Shown here piece by piece: positions 1 to 6,019 of a stretch of DNA of 9,404 nucleotides. The notes beneath the pieces were generated by a model. That model made no database searches. It had not been told where the DNA came from and was given only the letters and a program-made list of their open reading frames with translations. The stretch covers positions 1 to 9,404 of the forward strand of contig CAMWXO010000049.1 of the NCBI GenBank assembly GCA_947178245.1. The letters are read 5' to 3'. Numbering within the stretch: the stretch's first letter is position 1; each line of letters starts with the position of its first letter. The position numbers and the translations under genes are program-made. This DNA is from an uncultured Porphyromonadaceae bacterium. Its GTDB lineage: Bacteria; Bacteroidota; Bacteroidia; Bacteroidales; Muribaculaceae.

Positions 1-38
1 TGTTGGCACTGAGTCGATAGCTTAATGTGAGTGGAGTG

Positions 39-70
39 CAAAGTTAAGCATTAGTATCATTAACTCCAAA
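39..70 (-). promoter_or_regulatory. Bacteroidota-type promoter pointing out of the left edge
   Basis: Read on the minus strand, TTTG (70 to 67) is followed after exactly 20 bases by TAACTTTG (46 to 39), a perfect match to the Bacteroidota primary-sigma consensus TAnnTTTG with its TTTG -33 element. Transcription would start near position 32 to 35 and leave the window to the left. The gene it serves is not visible. In relatives I recall the ribosomal protein S15 gene (rpsO) lying near typA, which would fit, but this is memory and not seen here. Confidence 0.7.
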
Positions 71-98
71 TGATTTGCAGATTTTTTCGGGGAATGTG

Positions 99-129
99 TT
101 GGGGGAGTCGCGGAAAAGTGTTAATTTTG
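99..129 (+). promoter_or_regulatory. typA promoter
   Basis: TTG at 99-101, a 20-base spacer, then TAATTTTG at 122-129, which matches TAnnTTTG perfectly. The spacing equals that of the left-edge promoter and the rplS promoter. The start site would lie near 134-137, giving a leader of about 40 nt before the typA ATG at 177. Confidence 0.75.
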
Positions 130-143
130 CAGTTTGAAACACA

Positions 144-162
144 GGCCTCCCTTAGAGGAGCC
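144..162 (+). promoter_or_regulatory. possible small hairpin in the typA leader
   Basis: In the typA 5' untranslated region GG (144-145) and CTCC (147-150) can pair with GGAGCC (157-162), leaving one bulged C and a six-base loop. The only purine-rich stretch before typA (GAGGAG, 155-160) sits in this stem and is 16 bases from the ATG, too far to be a normal ribosome binding site. That fits the weak use of Shine-Dalgarno pairing in this phylum. Any regulatory role is inference. Confidence 0.3.
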
Positions 163-176
163 AAAAGCAGCAAAAT

Positions 177-1982
177 ATGCAGGATATACGCAACATCGCA
201 ATCATCGCTCATGTCGATCATGGTAAGACCACTCTTGTCGATAAAATGCTTCTCGCCGGAAATCTCTTCAGGGAAAACCAGAACACGGGCGAGCTGATTC
301 TCGACAATAATGACCTCGAAAGGGAAAGAGGCATCACCATCCTCTCCAAAAATGTGTCTATCAATTATAAAGGCACCAAGATCAACATTATCGACACTCC
401 GGGCCACGCTGATTTCGGCGGCGAAGTGGAGCGTGTGCTCAACATGGCCGACGGATGCCTGCTGCTCGTGGACGCTTTCGAGGGGCCGATGCCGCAGACG
501 CGCTTCGTGCTTCAGAAGGCAATCCAGATAGGGCTGAAGCCGGTGGTTGTGGTAAATAAGGTAGACAAGCCTAACTGCCGCCCCGATGAGGTGAACGAGA
601 TGGTGTTTGACCTGATGTTCAATCTCAACGCTACGGAAGATCAGCTCGACTTCCCTACTGTCTACGGCAGCGCTAAAGAAAACTGGATGAGCACTGACTG
701 GAAGGTTCGTACTGCCGACATCACTCCAGTTCTCGACGCCATCATCAATTATATCCCCGCTCCCACTCAGCTTGAGGGCGATCCGCAGATGCTGATCACA
801 TCGCTCGACTTCTCCAGCTATGTAGGCCGTATAGCCGTAGGACGCGTGCATCGCGGCACCCTGCGCGAAGGCATGGACATAGCGCTCTGCAAGAAAGATG
901 GAAGTGTGAAGAAGCAGCGCATAAAGGAACTCCACACTTTCGAGGGCATGGGCCGGAAGAAAGTGCAGGAAGTAAGTTCCGGCGATATATGCGCAATAGT
1001 CGGTCTCGACGATTTCGAGATAGGCGACACCATCTCGTCGCTCGAGAATCCGGAACCACTTCCCAGAATAGCGATCGATGAGCCCACGATGTCGATGACA
1101 TTCACCATCAACAACTCTCCATTTTTCGGCAAGGATGGTAAATATGTCACTTCCCGCCACATCCACGAGCGCCTGATGAAGGAGCTCGACCGCAATCTCG
1201 CGCTGCGCGTGAGCAAGGGCGATACAGAAGACAAATGGACTGTATTCGGGCGCGGCGTGCTGCATCTCTCCATCCTCATCGAGACTATGCGGCGCGAAGG
1301 CTATGAGCTCCAGGTGGGTCAGCCGCAGGTCATCATTAAGGAAATCGACGGGCAGAAGTGCGAGCCGATAGAGACACTTACCATCAACGTGCCTGAGGAA
1401 TACAGCTCGAAGGTAGTGGATATGGTGACGCGCCGTAAAGGTGAGATAGTCAGCATGGACACTCAGAACGACCGTATCAATATAGAATTCCACATCCCTT
1501 CGCGCGGCATCATCGGCTTGCGCAACAATGTGCTCACCGCCACTGCCGGGGAGGCTATCATGGCCCATAGATTTCTCGAATATCAGCCCTGGAAGGGCGA
1601 CATAGAGCGTCGCACCAACGGATCGCTCATCGCTATGGAGGCCGGCACGGCTTACGCCTACGCCATCGATAAGCTTCAGGATCGCGGCCGCTTCTTCATC
1701 TTCCCACAGGATGAAGTGTATGCGGGCCAGGTAGTCGGCGAGAACGCCAAGGATAAGGATATCGTGGTAAATGTGACGAAGTCGAAGAAACTCACCAACA
1801 TGCGCGCTTCCGGTGCTGATGACAAAGCTAAGATTGTGCCTCCGGTTGTCTTCTCGCTCGAGGAGGCCCTGGAATATATCAAGGAAGACGAGTATGTGGA
1901 GGTCACTCCCAATCACCTCCGTCTCAGAAAGATTATCCTCGACGAAAACGAGCGCAAACGCGCCAACCGCAACGAGGGATGA
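177..1982 (+). CDS. typA: translational GTPase TypA/BipA
   Basis: A 601-residue translation-factor-like GTPase that binds the ribosome at the elongation factor site and helps 50S assembly and stress or cold adaptation. All GTPase motifs are present: P-loop AHVDHGKT at 11-18, switch I region RERGITI around 49-55, DTPGH at 73-77, NKVD at 127-130 and GSAK at 164-167. The domain order is the family's: G domain to about 200, a beta-barrel domain II, an EF-G domain III-like part (GRGVLHLSILIE near 360), a domain V-like part, and the TypA-specific C-terminal domain with a basic end (ERKRANR). Length is normal. The ATG at 177 gives the expected N-terminus (MQDIRNIAIIAHVD) and follows a good promoter by about 40 nt. 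Its stop overlaps the next gene in an ATGA. The codons TTA, CTA and TCA are absent up to about 1916, as in strongly biased genes. Confidence 0.97.
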   Translation: MQDIRNIAIIAHVDHGKTTLVDKMLLAGNLFRENQNTGELILDNNDLERERGITILSKNVSINYKGTKINIIDTPGHADFGGEVERVLNMADGCLLLVDAFEGPMPQTRFVLQKAIQIGLKPVVVVNKVDKPNCRPDEVNEMVFDLMFNLNATEDQLDFPTVYGSAKENWMSTDWKVRTADITPVLDAIINYIPAPTQLEGDPQMLITSLDFSSYVGRIAVGRVHRGTLREGMDIALCKKDGSVKKQRIKELHTFEGMGRKKVQEVSSGDICAIVGLDDFEIGDTISSLENPEPLPRIAIDEPTMSMTFTINNSPFFGKDGKYVTSRHIHERLMKELDRNLALRVSKGDTEDKWTVFGRGVLHLSILIETMRREGYELQVGQPQVIIKEIDGQKCEPIETLTINVPEEYSSKVVDMVTRRKGEIVSMDTQNDRINIEFHIPSRGIIGLRNNVLTATAGEAIMAHRFLEYQPWKGDIERRTNGSLIAMEAGTAYAYAIDKLQDRGRFFIFPQDEVYAGQVVGENAKDKDIVVNVTKSKKLTNMRASGADDKAKIVPPVVFSLEEALEYIKEDEYVEVTPNHLRLRKIILDENERKRANRNEG

Positions 1983-2278
1983 GACATCCGCTCACATCAA
2001 AGGAAAGAAGAGGGCTGGCTGCGGTTGCTGCAGCGGCCCTCTTGTGTATTGGCGCCGGAGTCATAGTCAGAAGCTGCCGCGTGGGTGGAGGCGTCGAGAC
2101 CATAGAGGCCTCCGGCAGTCGCCTGCATTTGAGCGGTGAGGATGCGGATAGCGTCGGCAAGAGTCGGAAGAAGAATAAGTCCGGGAAGAAGACCCGACAA
2201 AAGAAAACGAAAACGGCAAAAAAGAAGGCTCCAAAAGCCTATCCCGTGAGGGATCCGCTTTCAGAGCCTTGTGACTGA
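1979..2278 (+). CDS. small single-pass membrane protein with lysine-rich tail
   Basis: A 99-residue protein I cannot name. Residues 1-11 are short and basic (KERR at 8-11). Residues 12-30 form one hydrophobic, alanine-rich membrane segment. After a mixed linker (31-60) comes a strongly basic tail, with 13 lysines and 2 arginines in residues 61-86, and the chain ends RDPLSEPCD. It is not a lipoprotein signal: the cysteines at 23 and 33 lie in no lipobox. The ATG lies inside the typA stop (ATGA), so translation is probably coupled to typA. The stop is 7 bp from that of the convergent pullulanase. The tail could touch nucleic acid, ribosome or acidic lipid, but this is inference. Both flanks of the membrane segment are positive, so topology is unclear. 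The arrangement and clean start make a real gene likely. Confidence 0.75.
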   Translation: MRHPLTSKERRGLAAVAAAALLCIGAGVIVRSCRVGGGVETIEASGSRLHLSGEDADSVGKSRKKNKSGKKTRQKKTKTAKKKAPKAYPVRDPLSEPCD

Positions 2279-2285
2279 TTGTGAG

Positions 2286-4307
2286 TTATTCTCTGACCAG
2301 TATCGCGGCAGAGGTGGGAGCGACGGTTACGGACTTGAAGAAATTTCCCAGTCCGGCCTCCGTGTCTACTTTGCCGTCGAGAACGGCTGCCTTCCATGTG
2401 CCTTTCGGGAGTTTCACTACCCTTGCTTCGTCACTTCCATTGAAGATCACCTTAATATCCTTCCATGAGTCACCATTGGCATTGTCTTTAAGCGTGTAGG
2501 AGATTAAATTAGGGATCTTTTCAGAATCTATCTTGTCAAACACCAGATGCCTGGCGATCTGCTCGGCTGAGGTCATGCGGAAGGCGGGATGAGCCTTGCG
2601 GAGCGCGATGAGACCCTTGTAGTAATCCATCTGGTCGCGGTTGCGAGCCTTGAGGCTCCAGTCGATGGCATTGATCGAGTCGGGACTCTTATATGAATTG
2701 TGAACACCTTTCTTGTCGCGGAAAAGTTCCTCGCCGGCAAACATGAAAGGTGTGCCCTGCGAGGTGAACACTATCGTCTGCGCCAGTTTAGCGGCGGCCA
2801 TTCGCTCTTCGTCGGTGGCATCGGGCATCGACTTGCGCAGTTTGTCGGTCAGCATCAGGTCGTCGTGGCAGCTGACGTAGTTCACTATCATCTCGGGTGA
2901 GTCGGCGTAGGCCGATTTCGAGTTGTTGCCTTTGGAATAGTCCACCTGTGGATGGGCAGTGGCGGCCACTATGCCTATCTTCACGGTCTCCTCGTTGCCC
3001 GGTTTCCCGGTGGCGAAGCCCCGGTCTTCAGCCTTTGAATAGTGCCCCTTCACTGCGTCGCGTATGTCGTCTGAGAATACCGCCACATCCTTCATAGCCG
3101 AAACATTGTCTTTCAGTGCCCTCTGCTCCGCCGGGAGGGGGGAGTCGCCGGCCGTCCAACCCTCGCCGTAGACGAAGATGGAGGGATTGATTTTCTTCAG
3201 TTCAGAAGCCACCTCGTTCATGGTCTCGGTGTCGTGTATCGCCATCAGGTCGAAGCGGAATCCGTCGATATGGTATTCCTCTGCCCAGTATTTCACAGAA
3301 TTCACTATGAAGTCGCGCATCTGGGGGCGGTCTGAGGCTGTCTCGTTGCCGCAGCCCGAGGCATCGGAATAGCTTCCGTCGTCCCAATGCCTGTGATAAT
3401 AGCCGGGAGCGGTCAGCTCGAAGTTGGAGCCGTCGTTTTCAGCCGTGTGGTTATATACCACGTCCATCACCACACCGATGCCGGCATCGTGAAGGGCTTT
3501 CACCATCTCCTTCATCTCGCGTATCCTTACGGCAGGGTCTGAGGGATTGGTGGAGTAGCTGCCTTCAGGGGCATTGTAGTTCTGCGGGTCATAGCCCCAG
3601 TTGTAAGTGTTGGTCTGCAGGTTGGTCTCGTCTACGGAGTTATAGTCGTAACTCGGGAGGATATGCACATGCGTCACTCCGAGTTCCTTGAGATGGTCGA
3701 TGCCTGTCTTCTCACCCTCGGGCGAGACGGTACCCTCTTCTGTGAGCGCGAGAAATTTACCCTTGTTGGCTATTCCTGACGACGGATTCATCGAGAAGTC
3801 TCGGTGGTGCATCTCGTAGAGGATGACATCGGTGAAATTTTCAGTCATCGGCCCTTTGTCGTCTGCCCAATCCGCCGGATTGGTGAGCGAGAAATCTATG
3901 ATGGCACCCCGCTTGCCGTTGGCTCCAACCGCCTTAGCCCAGACTCCGGGAGTCTCATCGAGCCATCGGCCGTCGTATTTCACCTGAAAGGTATAGTATT
4001 TTCCGTAGAGCGCTTTCGGGAAGCTCGCAGTCCATGTGCCGTTTTCAGGATGGAAAGTCATGTTTACGGTCTCGTAAGGAGTACCGTTAAGTCCTGTATT
4101 ATAGAGATTGAGGCGCACTTCCTGAGCTTTCGGACTCCAGAGGCGGAAGTGGGTGCCCGAGGAGTCCACTTTCAGTTCGAGGTCATCACCCGAGTAAGTG
4201 GGATATTGCTCGAAGCGTGCGTCGTATGTCGAAGCGGCGCGGGTCGTGGTTGTGGCAGCTGAGGTCAGAAGCAGAGCCGCGGAGAGTACTGTGACGGTGT
4301 GGTGCAT
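2286..4307 (-). CDS. pulA: secreted type I pullulanase (GH13_14-like alpha-1,6-glucan debranching enzyme)
   Basis: A 673-residue glycoside hydrolase that cuts alpha-1,6 branches in pullulan, starch or glycogen-derived glucans. A hydrophobic segment at 4-18 followed by TRAAS looks like a signal peptide, without a lipobox cysteine, so export to the periplasm or beyond is likely. Residues about 45-140 are a CBM48-like beta domain (FRLWSPKAQEV, YGKYYTFQV). The pullulanase signature YNWGYDP is at 235-241. The GH13 regions follow: DVVYNH (282-287), GFRFD with nucleophile Asp353, VYGEGW with acid/base Glu382, and VSCHDD with His481 and Asp482. A C-terminal beta domain runs from about 590. Length is typical. 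The ATG lies inside an intergenic repeat (4302-4316) and the signal n-region has no Lys or Arg; no other ATG, GTG or TTG lies between the upstream in-frame stop (4383-4385) and this ATG. No starch-utilisation partners are visible. Confidence 0.95.
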   Translation of the reverse strand: MHHTVTVLSAALLLTSAATTTTRAASTYDARFEQYPTYSGDDLELKVDSSGTHFRLWSPKAQEVRLNLYNTGLNGTPYETVNMTFHPENGTWTASFPKALYGKYYTFQVKYDGRWLDETPGVWAKAVGANGKRGAIIDFSLTNPADWADDKGPMTENFTDVILYEMHHRDFSMNPSSGIANKGKFLALTEEGTVSPEGEKTGIDHLKELGVTHVHILPSYDYNSVDETNLQTNTYNWGYDPQNYNAPEGSYSTNPSDPAVRIREMKEMVKALHDAGIGVVMDVVYNHTAENDGSNFELTAPGYYHRHWDDGSYSDASGCGNETASDRPQMRDFIVNSVKYWAEEYHIDGFRFDLMAIHDTETMNEVASELKKINPSIFVYGEGWTAGDSPLPAEQRALKDNVSAMKDVAVFSDDIRDAVKGHYSKAEDRGFATGKPGNEETVKIGIVAATAHPQVDYSKGNNSKSAYADSPEMIVNYVSCHDDLMLTDKLRKSMPDATDEERMAAAKLAQTIVFTSQGTPFMFAGEELFRDKKGVHNSYKSPDSINAIDWSLKARNRDQMDYYKGLIALRKAHPAFRMTSAEQIARHLVFDKIDSEKIPNLISYTLKDNANGDSWKDIKVIFNGSDEARVVKLPKGTWKAAVLDGKVDTEAGLGNFFKSVTVAPTSAAILVRE

Positions 4308-4416
4308 TATGAATTGAGTACTTCGTTTAATGAGAATTGAGTTGTCAGAAGACCCTAAAGACCTTAGAGACTTTAAAAGACCTTAATTATGAATTGTGCA
4401 TTATGAATTATGCATT
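4302..4416. repeat. AT-rich intergenic repeat cluster (ATTATGAATT family plus 9-10 bp GACC tandem)
   Basis: The spacer between pullulanase and rsgA is built of repeats. GTGCATTATGAATT occurs at 4302-4315 and again at 4396-4409. The core ATTATGAATT occurs at 4306-4315, 4386-4395 and 4400-4409, with a variant ATTATGCATT at 4407-4416. GAATTGAGT occurs at 4311-4319 and 4334-4342. Between them, 4351-4388 holds four tandem units: GACCCTAAA, GACCTTAGA, GACTTTAAAA and GACCTTAATT. The first GTGCATTATGAATT copy contains the pullulanase start codon. I see no transposase, no target duplication and no canonical promoter here. Confidence 0.75.
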
Positions 4417-4432
4417 CCGTCTAAACCTGAGT

Positions 4433-5431
4433 CTAAAACGGTTTACGGTATTTGTCGGTTGAGCCGGCGAGCACTTCATCGAGGATGTTGAGGTAGGAGG
4501 CGTAGCGTGATTCCGCTATTCTGTGGTCGGCTACCGCGTCGGCCACCGCGCAGCCCGGCTCTCCGTTGTGGCGGCAATCGCTGTATTTGCATTTCTGAGC
4601 CTCGCGGAAGATCTCGGGGAAGAAGTGCCCGGTGTCTTCCACGCTGAAGTCAATGGTGCCGAAACTTCTCACGCCCGGGATGTCGATTATCTCCCCTCCG
4701 TAGGGTAGCCGGAGCATTTCGGAAAAAGTAGTGGTGTGGGTTCCCGTGTGGTATAGTTCTGAAATTTCGCCTGTGCGCAGATTCGCGTCCGGGATGAGGG
4801 CGTTGATGAGAGATGATTTCCCCACTCCGCTGTTGCCCGCCAGGAGCGATATCTTTCCCGCAGTGGCGGAGCGCAGGCTGTCGAGCCCGGCACCGGTGGC
4901 GGCGGATACTATATAAGTGGTGTAGCCTATCGAGTCATACAGGTATCTCATGGCTTCTCCGAGTTCCTGATCCGTTTCGTCCCATAGGTCGGATTTGTTT
5001 AGTATCAGGCCGGCCGGAATGCGATAGGCCTCGGCTGTGGCAAGAAAGCGGTCTATGAATGTCAGCGGCACTTCCGGCTCGCGGAGTGTGGCCACGAGCA
5101 GGGCCATGTCGATGTTGGCGGCAAGTATGTGCGATTCCTTCGAGAGGTTTGACGCGCGCCTGATTATGTAGTTGCGGCGTGGCATTATCTCAGTGATATA
5201 CCAGGCGTCGTCCGACGCGCGCACTGCCCTTACCCTGTCGCCTACGGCCACGGGATTGGTGGTGCGTATTCCTTTTATCCTGAAATTGCCCTTTACGCGG
5301 CAACTGATCGTGTCGCCGCCGTCATCGAGACAGACGTCGTAGGCGCTGCCGGTGCTTTTCACCACGAGACCTTCGCGTGAGTCTCCGGTCATCGACGGGC
5401 GGGGCTGCTGTGCTTTCTTTTTCTTTGCCAT
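4433..5431 (-). CDS. rsgA: ribosome small subunit-dependent GTPase RsgA
   Basis: A 332-residue circularly permuted GTPase that acts late in 30S subunit maturation as a checkpoint on the decoding centre. The permuted motif order is plain: NKSD (G4) at 145-148 comes before the P-loop GNSGVGKSS (199-207), then DIPG (G3) at 250-253. An N-terminal OB-fold domain covers about 18-85. The C-terminal zinc site is Cys281, Cys286, His288 and Cys294. A lysine-rich start (AKKKKAQQ) precedes the OB fold. The gene lies 74 bp downstream of rplS on the same strand, but a hairpin terminator ends only 11 nt before its ATG. I see no good promoter between them (GATTTTTG at 5449 to 5442 lacks a -33 partner), so expression may depend on read-through from rplS. 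The stop is TAG. Confidence 0.96.
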   Translation of the reverse strand: MAKKKKAQQPRPSMTGDSREGLVVKSTGSAYDVCLDDGGDTISCRVKGNFRIKGIRTTNPVAVGDRVRAVRASDDAWYITEIMPRRNYIIRRASNLSKESHILAANIDMALLVATLREPEVPLTFIDRFLATAEAYRIPAGLILNKSDLWDETDQELGEAMRYLYDSIGYTTYIVSAATGAGLDSLRSATAGKISLLAGNSGVGKSSLINALIPDANLRTGEISELYHTGTHTTTFSEMLRLPYGGEIIDIPGVRSFGTIDFSVEDTGHFFPEIFREAQKCKYSDCRHNGEPGCAVADAVADHRIAESRYASYLNILDEVLAGSTDKYRKPF

Positions 5432-5442
5432 ACTGATATAAC

Positions 5443-5474
5443 AAAAATCGGGCGGAATTATCCGTCCGATTTTT
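5443..5474 (-). terminator. intrinsic terminator or attenuator between rplS and rsgA
   Basis: A 14-bp inverted repeat with a 4-base loop (arms 5443-5456 and 5461-5474, loop ATTA on the plus strand). Every position pairs except 5452 opposite 5465, which is an A-C mismatch in the minus transcript and a G-U pair in a plus transcript. The GC-rich inner stem is flanked by A5 and T5, so on the minus strand it ends in a TTTTTG tract. It begins 31 nt after the rplS stop. Because rsgA starts 11 nt after it, partial termination could lower rsgA relative to rplS. Confidence 0.85.
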
Positions 5475-5505
5475 ATTTCATGCAGAAAAGTGCATCCACC
5501 GGATA

Positions 5506-5868
5506 TTACTTCTCCTTCTTTACGAAGCGTTCCTTGATGCGTGCTTTCTTACCGGTGAGCTTACGCAGGTAGTAAAGTTTTGCACGGCGCACTTTACCGA
5601 GCTTGTTTACTGTGATCGATTCGATAAACGGCGATTCGATGGGGAAGATACGCTCCACTCCGATTCCGTCGGAAATCTTGCGCACTGTGAAGCGCTTCTT
5701 GTCCTGATGGCCCGAGATGCGGATCACTACGCCACGATACTGCTGGATACGCTCCTTGTTGCCTTCCTTGATACGATAGGCGACCGTGATGGTGTCGCCG
5801 GGGCCGAACTCGTCAAACTGCTTTTTGGGAGTTGCGAATGCTTCCTCCGCGATTTTGATTAAATCCAT
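5506..5868 (-). CDS. rplS: 50S ribosomal protein L19 (bL19)
   Basis: A 120-residue ribosomal protein that sits at the 30S-50S interface. The sequence shows family hallmarks: an N-terminal helix (MDLIKIAEEAF), the GDTITVAYRIKEGNKERIQQYRG stretch beginning near residue 27, the VERIFPIESP segment and the VRRAKLYYLR segment, ending in a basic tail (RIKERFVKKEK). I chose the ATG at 5868 because it gives the conserved N-terminus. An in-frame ATG 17 codons upstream (5919) would add a cysteine-rich extension foreign to the family and lies within the leader hairpin. A strong promoter (5969-6000) leaves a leader of about 95 nt. A terminator follows the stop. Confidence 0.97.
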   Translation of the reverse strand: MDLIKIAEEAFATPKKQFDEFGPGDTITVAYRIKEGNKERIQQYRGVVIRISGHQDKKRFTVRKISDGIGVERIFPIESPFIESITVNKLGKVRRAKLYYLRKLTGKKARIKERFVKKEK

Positions 5869-5917
5869 TGTTTTATAGATATTAAAATTACTTTTGCAAC
5901 ATAACAAGCATCTTCCC

Positions 5918-5938
5918 ATACCCCTCTCGTCAGGGTAT
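5918..5938 (-). promoter_or_regulatory. hairpin in the rplS leader
   Basis: ATACCC (plus 5918-5923) and GGGTAT (5933-5938) are perfect inverted copies around a 9-base loop, so the rplS mRNA can form a 6-bp hairpin about 50 nt before its start codon. The leader of roughly 95 nt is long for this window. Autoregulatory leaders for bL19 are known in other bacterial groups, so a protein-binding leader is possible, but I cannot match this one to a known family. Confidence 0.4.
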
Positions 5939-5968
5939 ATTTCTTGCCAGCGATTGCAAAACCGAGTG

Positions 5969-6000
5969 CAAAATTACAAAAAATTTCCATAACTGCCAAA
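5969..6000 (-). promoter_or_regulatory. rplS promoter
   Basis: On the minus strand TTTG (6000 to 5997) is followed after exactly 20 bases by TAATTTTG (5976 to 5969), a perfect Bacteroidota-type promoter. The start would be near 5962-5965. Its footprint contains most of the oppositely directed folP promoter. Confidence 0.8.
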
Positions 6001-6015
6001 AAATATGTAAATTTG
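5984..6015 (+). promoter_or_regulatory. folP-cdaA promoter, almost touching the folP start codon
   Basis: TAAATTTG at 6008-6015 is a perfect TAnnTTTG -7 element. The -33 element is weak: TTT at 5984-5986, 21 bases upstream. The folP ATG begins at 6020, four bases after the element, where transcription itself is expected to start, so the mRNA should have almost no leader. Confidence 0.6.
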
Positions 6016-6019
6016 CGGT

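Noticed and set aside
471..482. GTPase TypA as part of a defence or toxin module with the small basic protein.
   Set aside because: TypA is a normal-length housekeeping protein with intact motifs, and nothing in the small protein suggests a toxin or immunity function.
60..1916. A 618-codon open frame on the minus strand opposite typA, longer than typA itself.
   Set aside because: It is in codon register with typA and exists because typA avoids TTA, CTA and TCA codons. Its protein has no recognisable domain, while typA shows every GTPase motif.
3951..4307. Loss of function of the pullulanase because GH13 region IV reads HDD instead of HDN.
   Set aside because: The His-Asp pair that matters for catalysis (481-482) is present, the following residue varies among related enzymes, and all other catalytic residues are intact.
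5442..5449. A -7-like GATTTTTG just upstream of rsgA as its promoter.
   Set aside because: The first base mismatches TAnnTTTG, there is no TTG or TTTG 19-21 bases upstream, and the bases are explained by the terminator T tract.
5869..5919. A longer bL19 start at 5919 adding 17 residues.
   Set aside because: The extension is cysteine-rich and not part of the family, and the ATG lies in the leader hairpin; 5868 gives the conserved MDLIKIAEEAF.
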